In this document: one piece after another, positions 1 through 6,877 of the stretch | Layout: the number at the start of each line of letters is the position of its first letter | Numbering within the stretch: the stretch's first letter is position 1 | Assembly: GCA_016928355.1 (NCBI GenBank) | Contig: JAFGKW010000029.1 | Span: 1 to 34,524, forward strand | Source: Methanomicrobiaceae archaeon | Lineage (GTDB): Archaea > Halobacteriota > Methanomicrobia > Methanomicrobiales > Methanomicrobiaceae | Reading direction: 5' to 3' | Length of the DNA: 34,524 nucleotides | Notes under the pieces: model-generated | The model's database searches: none | What the model saw: only the letters and a program-made list of their open reading frames with translations | Told to the model about the DNA's origin: nothing | Translations under genes and position numbers: made by a program

Positions 1-170
1 AAAAAATGGGGCAATGACGTGCCGTTATATCTTCATGATCCGTTGGCTGATTGGTCTGTGAAGGCTGATTTGGGGATCTTATTATCAGGAGATTTAATCT
101 TCCCAAAAGAGGCGAAAATAAGCCCAAATTGCGGTTTTTTGGGGTTTGGTTTTCACATTCATGAAAAGCG
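1..170. other. Intergenic sequence with no supported gene
   Basis: I see no gene in this stretch. An open frame from about 19 to 252 can be read, but it runs into the GC-rich repeat that follows, has no ribosome binding site and no recognisable protein pattern, so I treat it as chance. The sequence is A/T-rich up to about 160 and may hold the end of a gene lying to the left of the window, which cannot be judged from here. Confidence 0.4.
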
Positions 171-250
171 AGGGGAGTTTCCCCCCCTTCAACCCTCCCC
201 CGATAGCGACAGGTCGCCGTCCGGGATGGACAAGCATCCCTCCGGCTCCT
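171..250 (+). repeat. GC-rich hairpin repeat, copy A
   Basis: First of three related intergenic elements in the window (the others are at 955-1040 and, inverted, at 10945-11026). It begins with a GGGGAG-TTT-CCCC block, continues with the shared core CCTTCAACCCTCCCCCGAT followed by GCGA and AGGTCGC, and ends in a hairpin whose arms are GGGATG (223-228) and CATCCC (235-240). The pyrimidine-rich core is nearly identical in copy B, while the stem sequence differs but still pairs. This copy has no T-run after the hairpin. It could be a dispersed element or a structured RNA; I do not recognise it as a named family. Confidence 0.7.
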
Positions 251-329
251 AAAAAAATGTATGGTGGATAAGAAATTGCCAGTAAAAAAGTGGAGATAAT
301 ATTTCAATTTTCGAATATACTTTAGTCAC

Positions 330-575
330 TCAGACAACAAGCTCGATCTCGCCTGCCGCAACAGGTTTACAGCAGATCCTGCCTTTATGAACATCTTCCA
401 TAATCTTATCGATCTTCCTGGAGATCTCGGGAGTGAAAAATACCTCCCCACACTGGTCGCAGATATAAGCCGGAATCTCCTTGATTATTATGACCTCTTC
501 ACCAACTCTTACCATGAATTCGGTCTTTCCTTCTTTCAGGTTCCCCTTACAATAACTGCATCTTTCAGGAATCAT
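330..575 (-). CDS. YgiT-type zinc-finger protein, probable antitoxin (MqsA N-terminal-like)
   Basis: An 81-residue protein with two CxxC pairs (Cys6/Cys9 and Cys39/Cys42) in the arrangement of the YgiT/MqsA N-terminal zinc finger, the type found in small antitoxins that bind a neighbouring toxin and its promoter. The helix-turn-helix C-terminal half of full-length MqsA is absent, as in many short archaeal members. The gene overlaps the end of the upstream DUF4258 gene by four bases (ATGA), and an AAGGAGG ribosome binding site sits inside that gene about 7 nt before the ATG at 575, so the two are translated together. Antitoxin function is inferred from family and pairing; the partner order (toxin first) is common for this pair type. 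Both genes lie between repeat copies A and B. Confidence 0.8.
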   Translation of the reverse strand: MIPERCSYCKGNLKEGKTEFMVRVGEEVIIIKEIPAYICDQCGEVFFTPEISRKIDKIMEDVHKGRICCKPVAAGEIELVV

Positions 576-886
576 TCGATCTTCCTCCTTATCTTATATT
601 CAATCCAGTGAGATTCATCAGGTTCATATGCCGTAATTATCCTGAGATGATCTTCACAGATTCCCACTACTAAATGATATGGCTGATTATTAATATAACC
701 AAGCATCAATACAGAAGGGCATGGCTGATCATCAGGATATTCTTCAATAATCTCTCCTTTCTTCAATAAAATAACCAGGTCATCAGTGGAGATATTCCTC
801 TCAAACATCCTGACCCTGGCATGCATTGAAATAATGAACAAATCATCAGATAGTAATTGCTTAATCCTGTCAGAATAATCCGGCAT
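572..886 (-). CDS. DUF4258 domain protein, probable toxin
   Basis: A 104-residue protein that matches the DUF4258 pattern: an N-terminal segment with SMHARVRMFERNIS (the H-A--R---R-I motif), a middle strand ending in CPSVLMLGY, and a C-terminal HLVVGIC...ITAYEPD segment. DUF4258 proteins are RelE/BrnT-like in fold prediction and usually sit next to a small YgiT zinc-finger gene, exactly as here, so a ribonuclease-type toxin is the likely role; the activity itself is inferred. The frame is intact. The start at 886 has no clear ribosome binding site and is preceded by an A/T-rich tract, so a leaderless or near-leaderless transcript is possible. It is first in a two-gene operon with the zinc-finger gene. 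Confidence 0.8.
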   Translation of the reverse strand: MPDYSDRIKQLLSDDLFIISMHARVRMFERNISTDDLVILLKKGEIIEEYPDDQPCPSVLMLGYINNQPYHLVVGICEDHLRIITAYEPDESHWIEYKIRRKIE

Positions 887-954
887 ATAAATCGATAATT
901 ATCTTATTATCATCCTGATATTTGCAATAATCGATTTCCGAATCAAAACAGTGA

Positions 955-1040
955 AGCTCTCCTCCCTTCAACCCTCCCCCGATCGCGATAGGTCGCATTC
1001 GGGATTTACGGGCATCCCGCCGGCTCCTTTTTTTTACTTT
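955..1040 (+). repeat. GC-rich hairpin repeat, copy B, with T-tract
   Basis: Second copy of the repeat seen at 171-250, in the same orientation. The core CCCTTCAACCCTCCCCCGAT is identical, followed by CGCGATAGGTCGC. The hairpin arms are CGGGAT (1000-1005) and ATCCCG (1014-1019) around an 8-nt loop, so the stem has changed sequence relative to copy A and kept pairing. After CCGGCTCC there is a run of eight T (with more T runs to 1040), so this copy could also end transcripts moving rightward. Copies A and B bracket the DUF4258/YgiT module as direct repeats about 780 bp apart. Confidence 0.7.
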
Positions 1041-1148
1041 TTTCGGCTGATGGCGGAGAAAAACCGGATAAAGTCAATGAAACAAAACCTTTTACAATAG
1101 TAATCGTTTATAAATGAATTATCCAGTAATTCAAATGAGGTGCCCCCG

Positions 1149-2174
1149 GTGTCTTCCGTCTGTCAATTAATCAAAAAATACCAGTTAATATCGTATTTCG
1201 TACTGGCATTCGCCATTACATGGGCGGTATTCTGCATACCGTTCTTCTACACCATAAACGACCCGGCGACTTTCATCCTGGCGATGGGCATCGGAGGAAC
1301 AGGGCCTGCATTTGCCGCAATAATCCTCTCCCGCATAATAAAGCCGGAGAAGGTGGAGACCGATTCACAGATGCGGTGGACTGTCTTTTCAATCGCATTT
1401 GTCGTAACCGCCACCTCTATCATATTATATCTCGGGATCAGTCCGGATGCGGCCTCCTTTCCGCTGCTTCTGCTCGTGATCGTCAATTCCGCAATCGCGG
1501 CCTATATTATCAGCGGGGGGCTGGCGAACCGCGAAGGAATCAGGAATCTTTTAAAGAGACTCTATATCTGGAAGACCGGCTGGAAATGGTATGTAGCGGC
1601 CCTGGCCCTCATCCCGGTCATAATGTACGTAACCATGATCATCTGCTCGGTGATCACCGGAAATCCCTTAACCGGGATAATCCCGGAGATCTCCTTAGGA
1701 GTCGCATCATCGGTAATCATCGCCTTGGGTTACGTGACCCTTGTCAGGGGGCCGTTAAGAGAAGAGATCGGGTGGAGAGGTTTTGCACTCCCGAGACTCC
1801 AGTATCTCTACTCCCCGCTTGTGGGAACCCTCCTCCTCGGGATAATATGGACTATCTGGCACCTCCCGCTCCACTTAAACGGCGTATACGGAAACGGGAT
1901 GGGCGGATTCATCGAGAGATTCTATTTCAACATCGGTGTCACCTTTCTCTTTACCTGGATCTACAATCATACAAAGGGCAGCCTCCTGATGACAACCTTC
2001 TTCCACACGTCCGTAAACACCACCGCAACGGTGCTCCTCATCCCAGCGGCAATAACCGGACCGTATTACCTGGTATTCTGTGCACTTGTGAACATAGGAG
2101 CAGTTATTGTAATCCTCGCGGACAGGATGTGGAAAAAACTACCCGGCGACCATGAGGCGGTTTACAAATATTAA
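1149..2174 (+). CDS. CPBP family intramembrane glutamic endopeptidase
   Basis: A multi-pass membrane protein of the CPBP (CAAX protease/Abi) family, which cleaves or processes substrates within the membrane. The family's three motifs are present: EEIGWRG (Glu205, Glu206, Arg210), IWHLPLHL (His238) and FFHTSVNT (His286). The sequence is mostly hydrophobic, with about eight predicted membrane segments. I place the start at GTG 1149, because a GAGGTG ribosome binding site at 1137-1142 sits 6 nt before it and overlaps the earlier GTG at 1140. The substrate is unknown; in archaea these proteins are variously linked to prenyl-protein processing or peptide maturation. It stands alone, with hairpins downstream. 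A second member of the family lies at 3497-4306 on the other strand. Confidence 0.88.
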   Translation: MSSVCQLIKKYQLISYFVLAFAITWAVFCIPFFYTINDPATFILAMGIGGTGPAFAAIILSRIIKPEKVETDSQMRWTVFSIAFVVTATSIILYLGISPDAASFPLLLLVIVNSAIAAYIISGGLANREGIRNLLKRLYIWKTGWKWYVAALALIPVIMYVTMIICSVITGNPLTGIIPEISLGVASSVIIALGYVTLVRGPLREEIGWRGFALPRLQYLYSPLVGTLLLGIIWTIWHLPLHLNGVYGNGMGGFIERFYFNIGVTFLFTWIYNHTKGSLLMTTFFHTSVNTTATVLLIPAAITGPYYLVFCALVNIGAVIVILADRMWKKLPGDHEAVYKY

Positions 2175-2176
2175 AA

Positions 2177-2243
2177 GGGATTACAAAATCCCTGTCTCCC
2201 CAAAATATCCCCTGCTCTTTTTAAATTCCGGTGCTTACCGGAA
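2177..2243 (+). terminator. Two hairpins after the CPBP gene, possible terminator
   Basis: Two short perfect stems follow the stop codon at 2174: GGGATT (2177-2182) with AATCCC (2187-2192) around a 4-nt loop, and TTCCGG (2226-2231) with CCGGAA (2238-2243) around a 6-nt loop. Only a CTTTTT run at about 2217-2221 lies between them. This is a weak signal; archaeal termination depends mostly on T-runs, so the hairpins could equally be 3'-end processing or stability elements. Confidence 0.35.
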
Positions 2244-2404
2244 AAAAGATCGAAATAAAATATATCAGCCCTCAGGAAAGATCATCTCCGTCAGAGAAAA
2301 ACATGAACGACGGGGCTTAAGCTGAATCACAAAATACGGTTCAAAATAAGGTACAGCTGTATTAACCCGGATAGACGAAATTAGATCAATTAAGGGCAGA
2401 TACG

Positions 2405-2839
2405 ATGCACAACTCAAAGATTACCCACGAAGAGATAATCGTTGCAATAGCAGTCGTTATTGCAACCACCCTTGTTTCACTGCTAATAATATTCTCAACA
2501 CCGGCCGGTATGCAGTTCTACGGCGACACACTGATAAGGCTTGCAGGAAGCGAAGGGCATGAGATAGGATTTCAGGCCTTTTCAAAAGAGGATTTTGCGG
2601 ACATATATGGCCTTAACAATACAGGGGATTTCATTACGGCTTTTGAGGAGAAGTTCGGCACGGAGAACAGGAAAGATAATCTCTTCTTCGTCTTCTACGA
2701 TATCGGGGACCCGGATAACTGCTGCATCCGCACAAAATTCGGGATCAACAGGTTTGCAGACCTTATCTATATGAATAAAAGGTGCACATGCAGCCCCCCT
2801 GATACCTGCGGGCAGTATAACCGACAGGGAGATTTATGA
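2405..2839 (+). CDS. Uncharacterised membrane-anchored protein, Cys-rich C-terminus
   Basis: I do not recognise this 144-residue protein. It has one strong membrane segment near residues 11-33 and then a soluble, acidic domain that probably faces outward. The domain contains NTGDFITAFEEKFG, a hydrophobic strand LFFVFYDIGD, and a cysteine cluster near the end: NCCIRTKFG and later RCTCSPPDTCGQYN, six cysteines in all, suitable for metal binding or disulfides. Its TGA overlaps the ATG of the VTT-domain gene by four bases, so the two are almost certainly co-translated. No clear ribosome binding site precedes ATG 2405. It could be an accessory subunit of the neighbouring membrane protein (inference). 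Confidence 0.75.
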   Translation: MHNSKITHEEIIVAIAVVIATTLVSLLIIFSTPAGMQFYGDTLIRLAGSEGHEIGFQAFSKEDFADIYGLNNTGDFITAFEEKFGTENRKDNLFFVFYDIGDPDNCCIRTKFGINRFADLIYMNKRCTCSPPDTCGQYNRQGDL

Positions 2840-3402
2840 AAGAGCACTTCAGCATCAGACAAAAGATCGTGCTTGCGATATGGATTACTGTCGTGATCCT
2901 GATCCTTTCCGTTTACTATCTCGATCCGGGGCTGTTCGATCTTTCAAGGCTTGGTGATTTCGCCAAAAATTTTTACATCCCTGCCCTTCTGGCATACTTT
3001 ATCCTGCTATCACTGAGAGGGCTTACACTCCTCCCCTCCACTCCGGTTTTGATCGCAGGAATCCTGATCTTTGAACCGGTGACGGTATTTTTTGTTAATA
3101 TTGCAGGATTCCTTGTATCAGCAACACTCGTCTACCGCTATTCAGGCTACCTCAGGCTCGGCGAATATTTCGAGAAGAAATACCCGAAAGAGATTGCATG
3201 GATCAGGAACCTCTTCAGAAAACGGGAAATCCCGGTCATAGCCGGATGGAGCGTCTGCCCGTTCACCCATACGGATCTCATAATATATGTCAGTGCGTCG
3301 CTCAAGATCAAGTTAAGGAAATGCCTTGCAGGGGTCCTGATCGGAGAATCGTTCATCAACGCATTCTACATCTTCTCAATAACAATCATCCTTGGGATCT
3401 GA
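2836..3402 (+). CDS. TVP38/TMEM64 (VTT, DedA-like) family membrane protein
   Basis: A 188-residue membrane protein with a VTT-type core: membrane segments near residues 11-30 and 45-63, then the family block LRGLTLLPSTPVLIAGILIF with following FVNIAGFLVSATLVY, a cytoplasmic basic stretch (FEKKYPKE, RNLFRKREIP), and two final membrane segments, the last containing FINAFYIFSITIILGI. VTT/DedA-like proteins are linked to lipid scrambling and transport across the bilayer; a specific substrate cannot be given. The ATG at 2836 overlaps the preceding stop and has GGGAG 4-5 nt upstream. No other gene follows on this strand before 4498. Confidence 0.82.
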   Translation: MKEHFSIRQKIVLAIWITVVILILSVYYLDPGLFDLSRLGDFAKNFYIPALLAYFILLSLRGLTLLPSTPVLIAGILIFEPVTVFFVNIAGFLVSATLVYRYSGYLRLGEYFEKKYPKEIAWIRNLFRKREIPVIAGWSVCPFTHTDLIIYVSASLKIKLRKCLAGVLIGESFINAFYIFSITIILGI

Positions 3403-3496
3403 GTGTGTATACTCCTATAAATTATAATTCAGCAATGGATACAGGTATTTAAGGATAAAAACAGGGACTAATAAAAAATCGAAGCATTATCATCAC

Positions 3497-4306
3497 TTAC
3501 CCCAGAATAACTCCCAGAACAATAAAAATCGAGATCGGGGCCTCGATGCCGTGAACTATTACGGCCATCCAGTTGCTCCTGAAACGCTTCGAAGGGTAGC
3601 TGAGCATAAATCCTGAAAATACAGCCTGGCTCAGAATTCCAAGCGGCTTGTGAAGATGATATAATGCGAAAAATATGCCGTTGAAGAACCAGTCCCACTT
3701 CCCGAAAACGCCGTTCATCTTCGGGAGAAGTATCCCGCGGAAGAGGAACTCCTCGCCAAGGAAATAGTTGAACGGTATCGTCAAAAGTGTAAGGCCCAGT
3801 ATCAGCCAGACCCCCTGGAATTCGGGAGTCATTACCGCCCCGAGGTTGTAGTGCGGAAGTGTTTTCAGGAAGGGAAAGATAGTGCCAGGGACGTCGGGCA
3901 TCGGGACGACCTGGAGGAAAAGGCTCAGTCCGACGAAGGGAACCACCCAGATTAACAGGCTCCATTTGTGCTCCCCGGTAACGGGATCGCAGGGCTTCAC
4001 GTACCACATCCTCCTCTTCATCGTCTGCCAGTTCAGGCAGCCGGTCTCTTTACGGATAATTATGAGAGACAGAACAAACTGCCAGACGAGGCCGACGATC
4101 ATAAACGGCCAGAATACAAGGAATGACGGAACACTATCGGGAATACTCAACCAGTCAATTACAGCAGGTGTCAGAACGAAGGCAAAAAAAGTCATCGGTG
4201 CGGTGGCAATAGCCCAGATAGATACGATCTTTGCAAGACTGTACTGTTCTCCGTCCGGGATCTCTATTCCGGATCCGGGATAATTACGGTTAATCTCCGG
4301 CTCCAT
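3497..4306 (-). CDS. CPBP family intramembrane glutamic endopeptidase
   Basis: Second CPBP-family membrane protease in the window, not closely similar to the first. It has the glutamate motif GEEFLFRGILLPKMNG (Glu185, Glu186), the second motif FALYHLHKP, and a C-terminal hydrophobic helix with VIVHGIEAPISIFIVL. About eight hydrophobic segments are visible. I use the ATG at 4306; a longer reading from TTG 4351 adds a basic stretch (TKRRGRGRR) and is less likely, although the ribosome binding site for either is imperfect (GGGAG about 11 nt, AGGAG 1 nt before the ATG). Arginine- and proline-rich frames read across this gene on the same strand are shadows. The 3' side borders the VTT gene convergently. 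Confidence 0.87.
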   Translation of the reverse strand: MEPEINRNYPGSGIEIPDGEQYSLAKIVSIWAIATAPMTFFAFVLTPAVIDWLSIPDSVPSFLVFWPFMIVGLVWQFVLSLIIIRKETGCLNWQTMKRRMWYVKPCDPVTGEHKWSLLIWVVPFVGLSLFLQVVPMPDVPGTIFPFLKTLPHYNLGAVMTPEFQGVWLILGLTLLTIPFNYFLGEEFLFRGILLPKMNGVFGKWDWFFNGIFFALYHLHKPLGILSQAVFSGFMLSYPSKRFRSNWMAVIVHGIEAPISIFIVLGVILG

Positions 4307-4497
4307 TCTCCTGCCTCTCCCTCTTCTTTTTGTTGATATACAATCCGGCAATATTTATTCATTGCTCCGTGATCTTGATAATACAACAAATTCCATAATG
4401 TTAATCTGCTCTTTCAAACTAATTATCAAAAGAAAGACACTCTTTGAGAGTCAGTAAGCCCGGCAGAAAGCTGGAAAATATTGAAAGAGGCATTATT

Positions 4498-5970
4498 TTG
4501 GCTGAATACTGCAATCAAAACAATCATCCCCGGAAGTTCCTTTACAAGAAACTCGATGAAGCGGAGATGACACCTCTGCACTGGAAGATCTGGTTCCTAT
4601 CCTCGATGGGAATTTTCCTTGACGGGTTTGACCTTTTTGTAATATCTATCGCACTTCCCCTGGTAATCACACAGTTCAGCCCCGGCCCGGTAATGACCGG
4701 AATGATCGGTGCTGCCGCTGTGATTGGTGCAGTATTTGGAGCTGCAATCGGAGGGAGAATAACAGATAAATGGGGACGAAAGGCGATCTATATAATAGAC
4801 CTCATATTTTTCCTGTTCTTCTCGATAATGACAGCAATGGCATGGGACGTGCTCTCACTGGTCATATTCAGATTGCTTCTTGGAATTGGCATAGGTGCTG
4901 ATTACCCTATATGTGCAAGCTATGTCTCTGAATTCATGCCGGCGAAAAACAGGGGCAGGATGCTTATCGGTGCTTTCTCATTTCAGGCACTCGGGATGTT
5001 CACCGCTGCCGGAGTGGGGCTTTTGATTCTGCTCATTTATCCGGATGTTATAGCCTGGAGGCTCATGCTCCTTGCAGGATGCGTACCGGCTATTATAATT
5101 CTCATCTTCCGCCTCAAAGTGCCTGAAAGCCCCAGGTGGTATATAGAACACGGGCAGACCATAAAAGCGGCAGAAGTTGTAAAACAGCTTATGCCTGCAA
5201 AAAGCCCGGAGATCGATGATATCATCAGTCAGGAGAAAAAGTATTATGAAAAGTATGAATGCAAAGAGCCCCGCGGGTACGGGGTACTCTTCTCAAGGAA
5301 ATATATAAAAAGGACAATTCTCGCCTCAGTACCCTGGTTCAGCATGGATATTGCCACCTATGGAATAGGCGTATTCACGCCGTTACTGATAGGAGCCATG
5401 ATGGGTTCGGGGACGGAGGGGCTGACCACCATTGCAATCGATTTTCTTGAGACAGAAGGTGCCGCATTTCTGGATATTTTCCTGATATTGGGGTTCCTCC
5501 TGAATATCATTCTCGTTGAAAGAGTCGGCAGAATCAAACTTCAGATAATCGGTTTTTCAGGGATGATCGCGGGGCTTTTGATACTGGCCACAACCTCATT
5601 CGGCCCTTCAGCCCTTCTTTTGATCATGACAGGATTCATTGTATTTAATCTGCTCATGAACATGGGGCCGAATGCAACTACATTTATAATTCCGGCAGAG
5701 ATCTTTCCCACCTCAATCAGGGCCACAGGGCATGGTTTTGCTGCATCCACCGCAAAATTAGGTGCAGCAACCGGCATATTCCTTCTGCCCGTCCTCCAGG
5801 CAGGCGTGGGATTGCATACGACACTGGTGATAATTGCGGTTGTCTGCCTGGTAGGAATAATAGTGACTGTCCTGTTCGGAATTGAGACCAAAGGGCTCTC
5901 ACTTGAAGAGATCGAAAGTAATTCGACTGGAAAACCCCTGTATATTGAGTCAAATATCGCTATTGATTAA
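4498..5970 (+). CDS. MFS transporter, sugar-porter/phosphate-porter-like
   Basis: A 490-residue major facilitator with 12 predicted membrane helices. Visible motifs are GGRITDKWGRKAIY between helices 2 and 3 (motif A), PESPRWYIEHGQ at the end of the first half (the signature shared by sugar porters and relatives), VERVGRIKLQIIG as the second motif A, and PAEIFPTSIRATGHG with GAATGIFLLP in helices 10-11. The C-terminus ends in ETKGLSLEEIE, again as in sugar porters. The substrate could be a sugar, an organic or aromatic acid, or phosphate. I choose TTG 4498 because AGAGG at 4486-4490 sits 7 nt upstream; the TTG at 4444 has no such site, and a further in-frame ATG lies near residue 24. It is monocistronic. 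Confidence 0.85.
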   Translation: MAEYCNQNNHPRKFLYKKLDEAEMTPLHWKIWFLSSMGIFLDGFDLFVISIALPLVITQFSPGPVMTGMIGAAAVIGAVFGAAIGGRITDKWGRKAIYIIDLIFFLFFSIMTAMAWDVLSLVIFRLLLGIGIGADYPICASYVSEFMPAKNRGRMLIGAFSFQALGMFTAAGVGLLILLIYPDVIAWRLMLLAGCVPAIIILIFRLKVPESPRWYIEHGQTIKAAEVVKQLMPAKSPEIDDIISQEKKYYEKYECKEPRGYGVLFSRKYIKRTILASVPWFSMDIATYGIGVFTPLLIGAMMGSGTEGLTTIAIDFLETEGAAFLDIFLILGFLLNIILVERVGRIKLQIIGFSGMIAGLLILATTSFGPSALLLIMTGFIVFNLLMNMGPNATTFIIPAEIFPTSIRATGHGFAASTAKLGAATGIFLLPVLQAGVGLHTTLVIIAVVCLVGIIVTVLFGIETKGLSLEEIESNSTGKPLYIESNIAID

Positions 5971-6091
5971 GAAATAATTCAGAAATTTCAGGATAAAAAT
6001 TATCCATACCCTCTCTTTTTATTGCCGTTTCATTTTACCGGCAGGGGAGACCTGAATATTTGACCATAAAACACAGGAGGAGAATAACGAA

Positions 6092-6613
6092 ATGAAAAAA
6101 ATAACAATGATAATCCCGGAAATTTTAATTGCGACTGCCGTTGTTCCTGCTTCTGCCGGATGCGTAAATTCTGACAGGTCGGGAAGGTCTGTTGCAGCGG
6201 GCAGTCCGGCAGTATCATCCGGGACGACAACTGCAATGATGCTCAGCACAATAGAAGTGGAATACAAGGATTCAGATCTCAATACGGACTGGGACGAATC
6301 CGGATCTATATACATCTTCCTTAAAGGGAATACCATAACACCAGGAGGAGCCGGTGCAGAAACCGACGGGAGCACACCGCAACCGACGGCCTCTATTCCG
6401 GCGGAACATATACCCGGGCACACAGGTCACTACATTCACCGTATCAAATGCCGTGACATATAAAGACTCATCCACGACAGGTATGGGAATGAGCGGCGGA
6501 GGAATGCCTGCCGGAGGAGAGTGGCAGGGGCCAGGCCCCCGGCAACAGGGATATGAAAGGCCAGACAATGCGCATGCACCACTCAGTTTATATAGATCAG
6601 TAGATATTGTATA
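6092..6613 (+). pseudogene. Decayed secreted carbohydrate-binding-domain (DUF4353-like) protein
   Basis: A gene remnant spread over three frames. An AGGAGGAG ribosome binding site precedes ATG 6092, which starts a signal peptide ending in VPASAGC (lipobox-like), then VEYKDSDLNTDWDESGS and IFLKGNTIT, the opening of a DUF4353-type carbohydrate-binding domain. The frame then runs off to a stop at 6461-6463. The C-terminal end of such a domain is visible in other frames: DGLYSGGTYT at 6385-6414 (third frame), then PGTQVTTFTVSNAVTYKDS from 6414 (second frame), followed by a Gly/Met-rich tail (GMGMSGGGMPAGG). The core of the domain, about 150 residues or more, is missing. So there is an internal deletion plus a 1-nt loss in a C-run near 6413-6415. 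The family comparison is from memory of typical members. Confidence 0.65.
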
Positions 6614-6826
6614 ATGCAAAATTAATAATTACAGAAAACCTTGTTTTTAAGAAATTACCCCGAAATTCCTTTTGAATCTCCCGGATTTAAGACTGGATTT
6701 ACGAAAAATCTACCAAAATTAAACCCTAATCCTTTAAATCAAAGAGCATGAAACCTAGAGATACAAATGACTGGAACATAATTTTCCATCAATTTTACCA
6801 ATCAGATTTTTCAACCTGTATCCAGG

Positions 6827-6870
6827 GAAAGAGATCGAACTCTTTCAGATAACAGGATCAAACGAGGAGG
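6827..6870 (+). promoter_or_regulatory. 5' leader hairpin and strong RBS of the ADP-forming ligase gene
   Basis: A perfect 7-bp inverted repeat GAAAGAG (6827-6833) / CTCTTTC (6840-6846) with a 6-nt loop lies in the leader, and is followed by a very good ribosome binding site GAGGAGG (6864-6870), 7 nt before ATG 6878. A TATA-like CTTTAAAT near 6731-6738 would put the transcript start around 6760, giving a leader of about 120 nt that includes the hairpin. A role in mRNA stability or translational control is possible but unproven. Confidence 0.45.
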
Positions 6871-6877
6871 CAGATCT

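Noticed and set aside
19-252. Open frame of 77 codons at the left end
   Set aside because: It runs through repeat copy A, has no ribosome binding site and shows low-complexity Pro/Ser content with no family pattern.
1220-2155. Long second frame inside the first CPBP gene (311 codons)
   Set aside because: Arg/His/Pro-rich composition without hydrophobic pattern; it is a shadow of the real protease frame, which carries all motifs.
3468-4007. Frame of 179 codons overlapping the second CPBP gene
   Set aside because: Same-strand shadow with Arg/Pro-rich sequence; the CPBP frame has the EE and H motifs.
4306-4351. Basic N-terminal extension of the second CPBP protein
   Set aside because: It depends on a TTG start without a good ribosome binding site and adds a hydrophilic KRRGRGRR stretch not expected before the first membrane helix.
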